From: Gynuella sunshinyii YC6258
Lineage (GTDB): Bacteria; Pseudomonadota; Gammaproteobacteria; Pseudomonadales; Natronospirillaceae
Direction of reading: 5' to 3'
NCBI RefSeq assembly: GCF_000940805.1
Contig: NZ_CP007142.1
Location: 5,184,593-5,248,592, forward strand
Length of the DNA stretch: 64,000 bases
The notes beneath the pieces were generated by a model, which saw only the letters and a list, made by a program, of their open reading frames with translations, searched no databases and was not told the origin of the DNA. The translations under genes were made by a program, and so were the position numbers. Below are positions 1-10,505 of this stretch, piece after piece (within the stretch, counting starts at the first letter, position 1; every line of letters starts with the position of its first letter).

Positions 1-224
1 AGTTAAACCGTATTCTGGAACAGGAAAAACGGTCAAAAAATGATCTGGTCAAACTGACGATCTTTGTGCGTGATATCAGCCTGCTTGCTTCTATACGGGA
101 ACAACTTTTCAAGTTCTACGAAGGATATTTGCCAGCCTGTTCCCTGGTTGAGGTATCAAGCCTCGTCCATCCTGACCTGCAGATTGAGATTGAGGCAATT
201 GTCGCGCTGGAAAGCAGCGTCTGA
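1..224 (+). CDS. RidA/YjgF/Rid-family protein, C-terminal part (partial)
   Basis: The frame beginning at base 3 is open to a TGA at 222-224 and encodes 73 residues of the 3' end of a gene starting before the window. The residues LVKLTIFVRDISL, then FKFYEG, then EVSSLVHPDLQIEIEAIV match the C-terminal half of the Rid fold: the V-K-x-T-x-F-x-x-D helix and the closing V-E-I-E-A strand. Rid proteins hydrolyse reactive enamines/imines or act in related small-molecule chemistry. Which subfamily this is cannot be told without the N-terminus. It converges on the pullulanase gene downstream. Confidence 0.75.
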   Translation, partial: LNRILEQEKRSKNDLVKLTIFVRDISLLASIREQLFKFYEGYLPACSLVEVSSLVHPDLQIEIEAIVALESSV

Positions 225-257
225 AGGGTTCGTAGTTTTCTGTGCCGTATTTCAGTC

Positions 258-292
258 GGAGATATCCATGAAACTTTATAATGGATATCTCC
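258..292. repeat. 12-bp inverted repeat between convergent genes
   Basis: GGAGATATCCAT (258-269) and ATGGATATCTCC (281-292) form a perfect 12-bp stem with an 11-nt loop in the gap between the Rid-family gene and the convergent pullulanase gene. Neither side is followed by a strong T-run, so a bidirectional terminator is plausible but unproven. Confidence 0.5.
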
Positions 293-310
293 CGAAAACA
301 CAGACTCCGG

Positions 311-2482
311 TCAGGGTTGATACAACACGGTCACCGCAGTTCCTTCAATCCATAAATGATTCGTCACCATCCTGTCATTGCCGGCATCAGGATCGTTTCG
401 CTCGACCGCAACATACCAGGTACCAGCCGGCAGCGGATAACTAAAATCACCACCTGAGTTGTAAATCACCAGAATACGGCTCCAATCGTCATTATTGGCC
501 GCAGCATTGATGTCCGTCACGAGCACCTGATCGGAATAACGGATCGTGGAAACATAACTATCTATTTCGTTCCAGGTATTCATACGCAAGCCGGGATGAT
601 GATTACGAAGGCGGATAAGGTCCTGGTAATAACGATAAATGTCAGCGTTCTCGACTTTCCAGTTCCAACGAATCTTGTTTATTTCATCAGATGATATAAA
701 GGAGTTTTCGTCACCCTGTTTATCGCGCATCAATTCAACACCCCCATGCAGAAATGGAATGCCCTGCGAGGTCAGAATCATGCCATTGGCATAGTTTTGT
801 ATCCGCCTCAGATAGTCACTCGCCGGGTCTACAGCATATACGTCAGCCCAGGCCAGGATCTTATCGCGCAAACAAAGGTTATCATGAGCAGAAACGTAGT
901 TTATGGTCTGTTCCGGATCCGTCGCAAACATGGGATCCCAAAGATCAATGACCTGCCATGGGTCGTTGTTATAGCGAATGGCGGCACGGGAACCAAAATC
1001 CATCTTCCATGCCTCTCCCTGATTGAACGCAAAGCCTCCACCATAACCATCGTCATTATTGCCTTTGATTGCCTCACGAAAATGAGCATTAAAAATACCC
1101 ACATGAGCATCATATTCACGGGCAATCGTTCCCGGCCTGACACGCTCATTTTCGCGCACATCGTAGGCATAACCGTTCCATGGTTCACCATACAACAACA
1201 ACTTACGATCAGGAAAAACATCGTTCAGATGCCGCCCCCAGGCACCGAACTCGTCATGGTCGAAAATACCTGCCAGGTCAAAGCGAAAACCGTCAAGGTT
1301 ATATTCTGTCAACCAATATTCGAGCGAATCCTGGATCATGCGACTGACCATAGGAACATTGGCATCAATGGAATTGCCGGTGCCACTGAGATCAGTGTCG
1401 GTGTAATAACGCATGGAGATATTTTCAAACATCTCATAATCGAACGTATGGTTGTACACCACATCCATAATGACGCGGATACCGGCTTTATGAAATTCAT
1501 TCACCATGGTTTTCAATTCCCGGACCCGATCTTCATAATTCAGGGAAACGGCATACCGGTCTTCCGGCACATTATAATTTCTTGGGTCATATCCCCAGTT
1601 ATAACAGCTGGTATCGGCTAAGTCCGGGCAGGTAGCAAAGTCATAAATCGGCAACAATTGAACATGAGTGATTCCCAGTTCTTTCAGATGGTCAACACCC
1701 GTAGCAACGGATTGATAAACCGTTCCCGGCTCCACCATTCCGAGAAACTTTCCGCGTTTGTCAGCTGACACTCCTGAACTGGTATCAATGGTGAAATCAC
1801 GGACGTGAATTTCATAAATAATCGCATCCTCACGTTCCGCCAGCGGCGGGCGCTCAGCCCATCCGCCAACCGGCAATGTCCGACTCATGTCCATGACGAT
1901 ATTGGTATCCTCATTGGGAATGGCCATTTTGCCGTAGGGATCACGTACCCGACTGCCATTAATCTTGAAGAAATAAGGCTGACCATGCAGATCTCCATCA
2001 ACCCGCAGACCATAGATACCGGTATAACCGTTCTGATCATCGGCCCTGAGCATCTGATAATTCACACCGTTCAAGTTCAGCACGACATCCTGGCTTTCAG
2101 GGGACCAGACCGCAAATGTTGTACCATCGGCATCATATTCTGCTCCCAGTCGATGGATAACCAAATCATTGGGACTGGCAGCCTCCAGGGAAAACACGTG
2201 AGACTGGATATTCAAACAAATCGTATATTGAGTATTGGGATTTACGGAATAATCCTGAGCCGGGTAACTTTCCTGCCAGTTGCCATAACGATCCACTTTA
2301 AAACGGGGTCCGCCGTTTTCATCTCCGCCAGAAAATGTCTGGGTAGTGCAGTAATGAACGTTATCATCAGTAGTCATTTGCGTCGCACCCCAAGCGTTTG
2401 GGGTACCGCGAAAGTACCACTCTGCGGTCACATTGCCTGTTAATACGAAAATGACCAATAACCAGATAATCCGGGTGTTCAT
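311..2482 (-). CDS. pulA: secreted type I pullulanase (GH13, CBM48)
   Basis: This 723-aa protein should cleave alpha-1,6 branch links in pullulan, starch or glycogen. An N-terminal Sec signal (MNTRIIWLLVIFVLTGNVTA) predicts export. A roughly 80-aa starch-binding-like module comes next, then a CBM48-type domain (TTFAVWSPESQDVVL) and the GH13 barrel. Visible barrel motifs are IYEIHVRDFT, the type I pullulanase signature YNWGYDP, DVVYNHT, the nucleophile region DGFRFDLAG, the acid/base region LLYGEPW, and VSAHDN. Nearby glgB and glgX are intracellular, so this enzyme probably handles external glucan. It has no operon partner. Type I pullulanase is well supported; the exact substrate is not. Confidence 0.88.
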   Translation of the reverse strand: MNTRIIWLLVIFVLTGNVTAEWYFRGTPNAWGATQMTTDDNVHYCTTQTFSGGDENGGPRFKVDRYGNWQESYPAQDYSVNPNTQYTICLNIQSHVFSLEAASPNDLVIHRLGAEYDADGTTFAVWSPESQDVVLNLNGVNYQMLRADDQNGYTGIYGLRVDGDLHGQPYFFKINGSRVRDPYGKMAIPNEDTNIVMDMSRTLPVGGWAERPPLAEREDAIIYEIHVRDFTIDTSSGVSADKRGKFLGMVEPGTVYQSVATGVDHLKELGITHVQLLPIYDFATCPDLADTSCYNWGYDPRNYNVPEDRYAVSLNYEDRVRELKTMVNEFHKAGIRVIMDVVYNHTFDYEMFENISMRYYTDTDLSGTGNSIDANVPMVSRMIQDSLEYWLTEYNLDGFRFDLAGIFDHDEFGAWGRHLNDVFPDRKLLLYGEPWNGYAYDVRENERVRPGTIAREYDAHVGIFNAHFREAIKGNNDDGYGGGFAFNQGEAWKMDFGSRAAIRYNNDPWQVIDLWDPMFATDPEQTINYVSAHDNLCLRDKILAWADVYAVDPASDYLRRIQNYANGMILTSQGIPFLHGGVELMRDKQGDENSFISSDEINKIRWNWKVENADIYRYYQDLIRLRNHHPGLRMNTWNEIDSYVSTIRYSDQVLVTDINAAANNDDWSRILVIYNSGGDFSYPLPAGTWYVAVERNDPDAGNDRMVTNHLWIEGTAVTVLYQP

Positions 2483-2745
2483 ACAGCCTCCTTTCTTGAT
2501 GTTGTTTTTGAGTAAGCCGATACAACGCTTATGCGGGCATTTCTCGATTTATGCAGCGACTAAAGGCTATCGCCACGCGCATCAAGCATAGTACATATCC
2601 GACAATCAGCGGCTGGCTTGTGGGGTGGTGTTTAAGGGGGGATAGTTATTTCCTGAGAAGCAATCCAATAGAGGCTGCTCCGTCACAGCCACCGGATACT
2701 GATTGGATTGCCGATTAATGCAGGGTGTGCCGTTATAAGTGTGTT

Positions 2746-3021
2746 TTAAACACCGACAGAAAACATAGCTTCCAGATCATGTTTGGAATGAGTTTGAAAC
2801 GCCAGCATGGTTTCAGTTCTGATAATGGAATCGATCTGGGAAATTTTCTGCGTGACCAGATCCGCCAGATCTTCATTGGCTCTGACTCTGACAATTGCCG
2901 CAACATCGTAAGAGCCGCTGACGGAATATACTTCGGAAATACCGGGCATATTGGCCAGCTGCTCAGCGACTTCATTGATATGTTTTTTTTCTATGCTGAA
3001 CAGAATTATGGCAGTAAGCAT
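2746..3021 (-). CDS. stand-alone Lrp/AsnC ligand-binding (RAM) domain protein
   Basis: The 91-aa protein contains only the alpha-beta RAM domain found at the C-terminus of Lrp/AsnC regulators. It has the characteristic segments GISEVYSVSGSYDVAAIVRV and RTETMLAFQ and no helix-turn-helix. Such proteins bind amino acids or pair with full-length Lrp family members. Its role here is unknown. GAGGA lies a few bases before the ATG. The gene is separated by more than 150 bp from both neighbours, so it is probably monocistronic. Confidence 0.8.
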   Translation of the reverse strand: MLTAIILFSIEKKHINEVAEQLANMPGISEVYSVSGSYDVAAIVRVRANEDLADLVTQKISQIDSIIRTETMLAFQTHSKHDLEAMFSVGV

Positions 3022-3182
3022 ATCGATTCCTCGTGAGATACTTTGATGATTAAGGAGTCACGAAACCAGTTTGCATGGTTTCGTGACTCCTTACCTGAAG
3101 GTTCAATAAATCTTCCGGGATTCATTGCATGACCATTCTAAATCCGCTGCACTAAAGCCATATGTGTCAACGTATCAGAAAA

Positions 3183-5552
3183 TCAATTGCCCCGATCATA
3201 ATCAGCCATGATTTTTAACCGTTGCCAGACTCTGCCGTTAATGCTGTCAACCGGATAGTGTCCGGTACTATCGGCCTCACCAGTTTCCTCGTCCAGCAAT
3301 ATTTCCATCGCCTGTTCGACCTGGTCTACGGCATGGATGGAAAATTGGCCGGCGTCAACCGCCGCGATAACTTCATCATTCAGCATCAGGTGTTTGATGT
3401 TATCTTTCGGAATGATCACCCCCTGTTTGCCGGTCAACCCACGGTCCCGACACAATTGAAAGAATCCTTCTATTTTTTCATTCACCCCACCGATTGCCTG
3501 TACTTCGCCATGCTGATTGATCGATCCGGTGACAGCAAACGCCTGTAACACCGGCACTTCAGCAATTGCCGACACCAGGGCAACCAGTTCAGCCAATGAG
3601 GCACTGTCACCGTCAATATGACCATAAGACTGCTCCATCGCCAGATTGGCGCTGATGACCAGAGGAAACTCACGGGCATACTTCTGCCCCAGATAACCGG
3701 TCAATAACATCACTCCCTTGGAATGAATGGCCTGGCCCAGTTCCGATTCTTTTTCAATATCCACAATGCCATTGGAACCCGCATAAACCGTCGCTGTGAT
3801 CCGGGCCGGCTGACCAAAACGGGTCTCGCCGAGTTCCATAACCGTCAGACCATTGATCTGGCCGATTCGGGCACCATCGGTATCAATCAATACGGTACCC
3901 TCGGCAATCTCCTGCATCAGCTGCTCACTGATACGTCCGTTGCGGACTTCGGCAGCTTTCAAAGCCCCCAGAATATGCTGTTCATCGATGACCTCCCGCT
4001 CTTCGCGGGAACGCAGGTAATCCGCCTCGGCCATGATTTCAAACAGACTGACCATGCGTGGCGACAACCGTTCTTTGTGCTCCGCCTGGCGTAGACTGTA
4101 TTCAATCATCCGTTCGACGGCACGACGGGTCAGGTAGGCGTAATTTTTACTTTCACTATAATGTTTAAGACGCCGGATCAGGTGATCCATGGTGCCTTCA
4201 TTACGCGGAATGTAACTGTCAAAATCGACCAGTACCCGGAATAGCTCGCTGAATTCGGGATCGTAAGCCTGCAACTGATAATAAATATCCCGCGAACCGA
4301 TCAGAATGATTTTGACATTGATGTCCACGCTTTGGGGCGTCAATGTGACTGCCGAATACAGTGTGGCATCATAACCGGAAGCATCCAGTTTGATCTGACG
4401 GGTTTTCAGTGCCAGTTTCAGGGCATCCCAGGCCAGCGGCTCGATCAACAGTTTTTCCGCATCGAGAATCAGATATCCGCCAGATGCCTTAATCAGACTG
4501 CCAGGTTTGATCAACCGGTAATTGGTTACCGGTGTTCCCTGATTGATCGTGTATTCAATGCGGCCGAATAAATTGGCATAACTCGGCAGCAGCTCATAAA
4601 TCACCGGCGCACCTTCTGTCGGCGAGTGCTCAACCAGAATATTGGGAGAATAGGTTGAGACCAACACCTGCCTGCGTTCATGATCGGTACGGGATTCCAG
4701 TTGAATCTCATCACCGAACAGCTCCAGCACCACTCTTGGCAGATGCTCACGCACCTCACGGAAATAACGCAACACGCCAATGCGGTTCTGATACTTGCGT
4801 TCGAGCTTTTTGATCAGCGGCCTGACCGCCAGCGCAATGGTTTCAATATCCAATTGACGGCTCTGCTCAGATGCTTCCCGACGCCACTGCGGCAATTCCA
4901 GCAGTTGCTCATTGAGAAACTCTTCAAGCTCGGAAATTCGGCTTAAATACAGTGTTTTGGGCTCTTCCGGTAACTGCGCGAACTCGGTTTCATCGAGCGC
5001 CTTGCCTTCATATACCGGCGCAAACAGGATGGAGCCATTTTCGCCAATCACTGCGACATCCAGCCCGCTGGCTTTCCGATCCACATTGGCAATGGCCTGA
5101 TCGTATTTCTGATTGAAAGTGCGCTCTATCTGCGCTTTCCGTCGTTGATAGGACGGGTTTTCAAAGGCAGCCGGAAAGGTATCAAGCAGCTCATCAATAA
5201 AATGCTCAATATCGCTAACCAGTTTACTGGCCTGACCGGATGGCAGCTCCAGTGCCAATGGCTCTGATGTGTTGCTGAAATTATTGACGTAGCACCAGTC
5301 CGAAGGTGCGGTCTTTTGCTCCGCCTTCTCACGAACATAGCGGGACACCAGCGTCTGGCGTCCGGTACCAGGCTCACCCATTACAAACAGGTTATACCCC
5401 GATGAGGGAATATTGATTCCAAGCTCCAGTGCGGCTTTGGCCCGCTCATGGCCCAGAAAACCAATGTCGGCTTCCAGCTCGGCAGTGGTTTCAAAATTCA
5501 TATATGCCAAAGAGACATTATTTTTTAACAGATCTACAGTCAGTTTTGTCAT
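3183..5552 (-). CDS. Lon-family ATP-dependent protease (LonB/YcbZ-like)
   Basis: This 789-aa protein belongs to the Lon-related group that lacks the classical Lon N-domain. An AAA module carries GEPGTGRQT at residues 59-67, where the usual Walker A lysine is arginine. A long coiled middle region is followed by a second nucleotide-binding-like segment (SGGYLILDAEKLL). The C-terminal Lon protease domain has Ser650 in HIDGDSAS and Lys693 in GGVNEKIEGFF. Their 43-residue spacing equals that of the E. coli Lon dyad. It probably degrades or remodels proteins in the cytoplasm. It stands alone, between the RAM-domain gene and thyA. Confidence 0.87.
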   Translation of the reverse strand: MTKLTVDLLKNNVSLAYMNFETTAELEADIGFLGHERAKAALELGINIPSSGYNLFVMGEPGTGRQTLVSRYVREKAEQKTAPSDWCYVNNFSNTSEPLALELPSGQASKLVSDIEHFIDELLDTFPAAFENPSYQRRKAQIERTFNQKYDQAIANVDRKASGLDVAVIGENGSILFAPVYEGKALDETEFAQLPEEPKTLYLSRISELEEFLNEQLLELPQWRREASEQSRQLDIETIALAVRPLIKKLERKYQNRIGVLRYFREVREHLPRVVLELFGDEIQLESRTDHERRQVLVSTYSPNILVEHSPTEGAPVIYELLPSYANLFGRIEYTINQGTPVTNYRLIKPGSLIKASGGYLILDAEKLLIEPLAWDALKLALKTRQIKLDASGYDATLYSAVTLTPQSVDINVKIILIGSRDIYYQLQAYDPEFSELFRVLVDFDSYIPRNEGTMDHLIRRLKHYSESKNYAYLTRRAVERMIEYSLRQAEHKERLSPRMVSLFEIMAEADYLRSREEREVIDEQHILGALKAAEVRNGRISEQLMQEIAEGTVLIDTDGARIGQINGLTVMELGETRFGQPARITATVYAGSNGIVDIEKESELGQAIHSKGVMLLTGYLGQKYAREFPLVISANLAMEQSYGHIDGDSASLAELVALVSAIAEVPVLQAFAVTGSINQHGEVQAIGGVNEKIEGFFQLCRDRGLTGKQGVIIPKDNIKHLMLNDEVIAAVDAGQFSIHAVDQVEQAMEILLDEETGEADSTGHYPVDSINGRVWQRLKIMADYDRGN

Positions 5553-5627
5553 GGAATAGGGTTACTTCTCAATCGGATAAGAATGGTGGCTGTTCACATT
5601 CGATAGCGTAGTCAATATCTGCGGCGA

Positions 5628-6422
5628 TCAAACCGAAACTTTACCTTTAATACTTGGGTGAGCTTCGTAGCCGACAATTTCAAAATCTTCAAACCGATAA
5701 TCAAACAAGCTATCGGGTTTGCGCTGAATTTGGAGAGACGGCAGTGGATAAGGCTGTCGGGTCAGTTGCAGATCCGTTTGTTGTTGGTGATCGTTATAAA
5801 TGTGCACATCACCGCCGGACCAGACAAAATCCCCGACGTCCAGATCAGCCTGATGCGCGATCATGTGCGTCAACAGCGCATAACTGGCAATATTGAACGG
5901 CAACCCAAGAAAAACATCACAGCTACGCTGGTACAGCTGACAGCTCAACCGGCCTTCGGCCACATAAAACTGAAACAGGCTGTGACAGGGCGGCAGTGCC
6001 ATTTTTTCCACAACGCCGGGATTGTAGGCGACCACCAACATGCGCCGGCTGTCAGGGTTGGTTCGGATGGTGTTCAATACATTGCTGATCTGATCAATGG
6101 TCTCGCCATCCGGTGTTTTCCAACTGCGCCACTGCTCGCCATAGACCGGCCCGAGATTGCCATTTTCATCGGCCCATTCATCCCAGATACGAACACCATT
6201 TTCCTTCAGATAACGGATATTGGTATCACCACTGAGAAACCAGAGCAATTCGTGAATGATACTGCGCAGATGCAGCTTTTTGGTCGTGACCAGCGGAAAC
6301 CCCTGACTGAGATCAAACCTCATCTGATAACCAAAAATGCTCTGGGTACCGGTACCGGTACGATCAGTCTTCATATTGCCATGGGTTTTGATATGCCGAA
6401 TAAGATCTAAATACTGTTGCAT
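5628..6422 (-). CDS. thyA: thymidylate synthase
   Basis: ThyA methylates dUMP to dTMP using methylene-tetrahydrofolate, supplying thymidine for DNA. The protein is 264 aa, the same length as the E. coli enzyme. It has the catalytic cysteine at position 146 in [11 protein letters not shown], the phosphate-binding RTGTGT near the N-terminus, [18 protein letters not shown], and HIYNDH near residue 210. Nothing is missing. The folate genes folK and folB lie elsewhere in this window and are not in the same operon. Confidence 0.97.
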   Translation of the reverse strand: MQQYLDLIRHIKTHGNMKTDRTGTGTQSIFGYQMRFDLSQGFPLVTTKKLHLRSIIHELLWFLSGDTNIRYLKENGVRIWDEWADENGNLGPVYGEQWRSWKTPDGETIDQISNVLNTIRTNPDSRRMLVVAYNPGVVEKMALPPCHSLFQFYVAEGRLSCQLYQRSCDVFLGLPFNIASYALLTHMIAHQADLDVGDFVWSGGDVHIYNDHQQQTDLQLTRQPYPLPSLQIQRKPDSLFDYRFEDFEIVGYEAHPSIKGKVSV

Positions 6423-6784
6423 GTTTGTTCTGCTGATACCCTGAAGGGTTTGATTAACCGAATGAACAGGTTGTTCGCCCTGAACAATCTGTTCTTCGCC
6501 TCACATTATCGGGCGATATGTCATGGGCTGTCATGCAGAACGTTGAGCGGTCCGCATACTGCCTTTTTTATGAATCAGTGCCCGGAATATCCGGGACTGC
6601 ATCTGGTTGATAATCAACCGTGATCCATCCCTGCATCAGCTCATCAATCCCGCCTGGGTTATCACAGGATTAATCAGGCGCGAATTGTGACACGTTGGCG
6701 CGTTAGCCAAAAGCCCTGTGGCATGATGATTCACTGATCGCCATAATAGCGCTTTCATTCAGGCCACGACGAAAAAAAAATACT
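6423..6784. other. divergent intergenic region between thyA and crbS
   Basis: These 362 bp separate two divergently transcribed genes and should hold both promoters. I see no convincing coding frame, structured RNA or strong operator. An A-rich run (6772-6780) immediately precedes the crbS ATG in place of a clear Shine-Dalgarno sequence. Confidence 0.5.
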
Positions 6785-9700
6785 ATGGAAGCCTGGCAGA
6801 TTCTGGCAATTGCAACCGGCTACATCGGCATTATGTTTGCCGTGGCAATCGCCGGCGACCGTCATCTCGACAAACCATTGAAAATCCCTCCTGCTGCTGT
6901 CTATGGTCTGGCAATGGCGGTTTATTGCACGTCCTGGACTTATTACGGCGCAGTTGGTCGAGCGGCTTCAAGTGGCTGGGAGTATCTACCCATCTATCTG
7001 GCACCAATTCTGATGTTCCTGTTTGGCAACCGGATCATCTATAAGGCTTTGCTGGTATCCAAGCATCAGAACTGCTCGTCTATTGCTGACTTTCTTGCTT
7101 CCCGATTTGGTAAACGGCCAGGCATCGCCATTCTGGTCAGCGTTATTTCGTTGATGGCCATTATTCCTTACATCTCATTACAACTGAAAGCGGTGACAGC
7201 GAGTATCAATGTGATCAGCCAATCCGCCGATACCTCTCAATCCGCCTGGCTGGAGGACACCACCCTCCCAATTGCGTTCAGTATGACTATCTTTGCAATC
7301 CTGTTCGGCACCCGTCAGGTGGACGTCACAGAACATCACCGCGGCATGATGATGGCAATTGCATTTGAATCCATCGTCAAACTGCTGGCTCTGCTGACCA
7401 TAGGCCTTTTTGTAGTCTTTACCCTGTTCAACGGTCCTCAGGATTTCTGGCAGCAGTTCAATAGCAACAGCATCATGAACGCCCCCTTTGAGAACCGTCT
7501 GAATGCCAATTTCTGGACCCAGATGCTGTTGGCCGGTGGGGCTATTCTGGTGCTGCCACGGCAATTCCACATTACCGTGGTGGAAAACACCAATATTGAA
7601 CATTTCAATCTGGCTCGCTGGATATTTCCGCTCTATCTGGCTTTGATCTCCGTTGTGGTGATTCCCATTACCGCGGCCGGGCTGGTGTTGTTCGAGGGGC
7701 AGGGTCTGGATGCAGATACCTTTGTTTTGCACATTCCGATGGCCAGTCAGAATATCTGGCTGACCATTTTGGTGTTTATTGGTGGATTCTCTGCCGCCAC
7801 CGCGATGATCGTGGTAGCCACGCTGACGATGAGCACCATGCTGAGCAATGATGTTCTGTTACCGTTACTGCTCAAGACCAAGCGCTTCAAGAGCCGTGAT
7901 GGCAAAGACCTGTCTAACGCACTGATCCTGATTCGGCGTATAGCCATTGTCATGATTATCACGCTGGCCTATTTTTACCATCATACCTACGGCAGCAATG
8001 ACGCGCTCAGTACCATCGGACTGCTGGCATTCAGTCTGGTGGTGCAGTTGGTACCAGCCTTCCTCTGTGGCCTTTACTGGAAAGGTGCCAATGTCTGGGG
8101 AGCCTATGCCGGACTGATCTCAGGGCTGGCACTCTGGTTCTTTACCTTAATGCTGCCAACCCTGATTCACGGTGGTTTATGGGAGCCTCAAATTCTGGAA
8201 ACCGGAATCATGGGCAAGGACTGGCTCCGTCCAGAACACTTGCTATGGTTTGGCATTGATGATCACCTGTCTCACGGGGTTTTCTGGTCACTACTGATCA
8301 ACACTCTGGCATTGGTCTCTGTATCCAAACTGACTTCGACCCGTCTGATCGATCGTCTGCAGGCAGCTGCTTTTGTTGAAGTACTGGACCCCGGCAAGGA
8401 AGTCTCGGAATCCGGATTTCGCCGCCAAAACACCACCGTATCAGACCTGCGGGCATTGCTGGAACGATTTGCCGGAGTCCGCCGGGCTGATTTTCTTCTA
8501 AGTGAATTTGCCAGAGCACATCAGCTCAACCTGGTGGAGTCGGCAACGCCAAAACTCATTCTGATCCGGTATGTGGAACGGGTGTTATCCAGCATTATCG
8601 GCTCGGCATCGGCGCGTGCCATGGTGCACTCAATACTCTCGGGCAAATCTCTCGGCATCGAAGAAGTGGTCACTTTTTTCGACGAAACCACCCAGGCGAT
8701 TCAGTTTAATCAGAAACTGCTATCCACCACTCTGGAGAACATTGACCAGGGCGTCAGCGTCATCGATCGTGATCTCAAACTGGTGGCATGGAACCGCCGC
8801 TATATACAGATGTTTGATTACCCGGAGGGATTTATCCGGGTGGGTCGACCCATTGAAGATCTGGTTCGCTACAATGCCTCCATGGGGGAATGTGGTCCTG
8901 GCAAAATAGAGGACCACGTCAACCGCCGCCTGGAGCACCTACGCCGTGGCACTCCCCATCGTTTCATTCGTCTGCGCCGTGATGGCACTGTGGTGGAAAT
9001 GAAAGGGAACCCGTTTCCAGGCGGGGGTTTCGTTACCACGTTTAACGATATTTCCGACCACGTACGCTCACAGGAAGCCTTGCAGCGTGCCAAAGAGGAA
9101 CTGGAAGCCAGAGTCGAAGATCGCACCCGGACCATTCAGGATATCAATCTGGAGCTCAGGGCAGAAATCGCTCATCGCGAGGAAGTGGAACAGGAGCTGA
9201 TTCACGCCCGCGCCATTGCCGAAGCTGCCAATGCCAGCAAAACCCGTTTTCTGGCCCTGGCCAGTCACGATATTCTGCAACCTCTGAATGCCGCCAGACT
9301 TTACACCGCCTCACTACTTGATACCCAACCGATTGAAGGCGAACAGGAACAGCACACGATACTGCAAAAACTGAGCGATTCCCTGCAATCTACCGAAGAA
9401 CTGATCAGCATCCTGCTGGAAATCGCCCGACTTGATGATGGTGCCTTAACACCGAAGCAGGAAGCTTTCCCACTGATGGACATACTGCTGCCGCTTGAGC
9501 ATGAGTTCGATATCATCGCCAGAAAAAAAGGCCTGGCCATCAAATGGGTCAACACCCGCCATCATGTTTTCAGCGATCCGGTGTATTTACGCAGAATCAT
9601 CCAGAACCTGGTTTCCAATGCCATTAAATATACATCCCAGGGAAAAGTTCTGGTGGGATGCCGCCATCATCAGGGAACGCTGGAGTTACAGGTCTGGGAT

Positions 9701-10327
9701 ACCGGACCGGGTATTTCGAAACAGGATCAAAGTAAGATTTTTAACGATTTTTACCGCATTGAAACCACCAACCACGAACAAGGTGTCGGTCTCGGACTCG
9801 GAGTTGTGCATCGGATGAGTAATATGCTGCAGCACAATCTGAATATCTGGAGCCAGCCTGGCAAAGGCACAATGTTCTCGGTAACCATTCCCATTGTAGA
9901 CAAGAAAGCAATCGTCACACCATTCGAGATCCGTGAAGTCAGCAGTTCTCTGAACAATGATTTTGCCGGCCTGAAAGTACTGTGTGTCGACAATCAACCC
10001 GAAAATCTTCATGCCCTCGAAACCCTGCTGACCAGGTGGGGTTGTGCTACGACGACCGTCAGTCAGCGGGAAGAAGCCTTGAATGAAGCGATGCCCGATC
10101 TGCTGTTAATGGATTATCAGCTGGATCATGGACAGGATGGTATTACGTTGACGTTGGACCTGTGGCAGCAATGGAAACAACAGATTCCTACCATTTTAAT
10201 CACCGCCAATGCTGAGCATAGTATTCGACAACTGGCGCGTGAACATGGAATCGGGTATTTACGAAAACCGATCAAACCCGCACAGCTCAGATCATTGGTG
10301 ACCAGTTTTCTTCGGCAAGCCGGTTAA
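6785..10327 (+). CDS. crbS: CrbS-type hybrid sensor kinase with sodium:solute symporter domain
   Basis: This 1180-aa membrane kinase has about 13 N-terminal transmembrane segments of the SLC5/SSF fold (to about residue 560) and a linker. A PAS domain follows (TTLENIDQGVSVIDRDLKLVAWN), then a coiled coil, a HisKA domain with His828 in LASHDILQPLN, and an ATPase domain (NLVSNAIKYT, DTGPGIS). A C-terminal receiver domain has phospho-acceptor Asp1110 in LLLMDYQLD. This architecture is that of CrbS/MxtR, which with CrbR/ErdR controls acetyl-CoA synthetase in Vibrio and Pseudomonas. The matching regulator gene and acs lie 1-4 kb downstream on the other strand, which supports the call. Whether it transports anything is unknown. 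Confidence 0.9.
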   Translation: MEAWQILAIATGYIGIMFAVAIAGDRHLDKPLKIPPAAVYGLAMAVYCTSWTYYGAVGRAASSGWEYLPIYLAPILMFLFGNRIIYKALLVSKHQNCSSIADFLASRFGKRPGIAILVSVISLMAIIPYISLQLKAVTASINVISQSADTSQSAWLEDTTLPIAFSMTIFAILFGTRQVDVTEHHRGMMMAIAFESIVKLLALLTIGLFVVFTLFNGPQDFWQQFNSNSIMNAPFENRLNANFWTQMLLAGGAILVLPRQFHITVVENTNIEHFNLARWIFPLYLALISVVVIPITAAGLVLFEGQGLDADTFVLHIPMASQNIWLTILVFIGGFSAATAMIVVATLTMSTMLSNDVLLPLLLKTKRFKSRDGKDLSNALILIRRIAIVMIITLAYFYHHTYGSNDALSTIGLLAFSLVVQLVPAFLCGLYWKGANVWGAYAGLISGLALWFFTLMLPTLIHGGLWEPQILETGIMGKDWLRPEHLLWFGIDDHLSHGVFWSLLINTLALVSVSKLTSTRLIDRLQAAAFVEVLDPGKEVSESGFRRQNTTVSDLRALLERFAGVRRADFLLSEFARAHQLNLVESATPKLILIRYVERVLSSIIGSASARAMVHSILSGKSLGIEEVVTFFDETTQAIQFNQKLLSTTLENIDQGVSVIDRDLKLVAWNRRYIQMFDYPEGFIRVGRPIEDLVRYNASMGECGPGKIEDHVNRRLEHLRRGTPHRFIRLRRDGTVVEMKGNPFPGGGFVTTFNDISDHVRSQEALQRAKEELEARVEDRTRTIQDINLELRAEIAHREEVEQELIHARAIAEAANASKTRFLALASHDILQPLNAARLYTASLLDTQPIEGEQEQHTILQKLSDSLQSTEELISILLEIARLDDGALTPKQEAFPLMDILLPLEHEFDIIARKKGLAIKWVNTRHHVFSDPVYLRRIIQNLVSNAIKYTSQGKVLVGCRHHQGTLELQVWDTGPGISKQDQSKIFNDFYRIETTNHEQGVGLGLGVVHRMSNMLQHNLNIWSQPGKGTMFSVTIPIVDKKAIVTPFEIREVSSSLNNDFAGLKVLCVDNQPENLHALETLLTRWGCATTTVSQREEALNEAMPDLLLMDYQLDHGQDGITLTLDLWQQWKQQIPTILITANAEHSIRQLAREHGIGYLRKPIKPAQLRSLVTSFLRQAG

Positions 10328-10344
10328 CCTAAAAGCAATTTAAT

Positions 10345-10360
10345 TGTGACAAAATTCACA
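10345..10360. promoter_or_regulatory. CRP/Vfr-type binding site
   Basis: TGTGACAAAATTCACA is an exact match to the CRP half-site pattern TGTGA-N6-TCACA. It lies 145 bp before the start of the 136-aa gene at 10506, directly after crbS. It probably places that gene, and not crbS itself, under cAMP-CRP control. Cyclic AMP control would fit the acetate-utilisation theme of the locus. Confidence 0.65.
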
Positions 10361-10505
10361 CATAGACATCAAGTTGCTCTCAATATTGTGCAAAGAAAAA
10401 TGAATTTCCGGAGAAATATGACCTGATCACACTCATTGAGAATGTTTCAGTCTACAGTTGCTGATAAATTGCACAGCCTATCTAAATGGGTGAAGAGTAT
10501 TTCTC

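Noticed and set aside
1805-2443. Long plus-strand frames opposite pullulanase and PhoX-like genes
   Set aside because: They mirror strongly coding minus-strand genes and lack ribosome sites or known domains.
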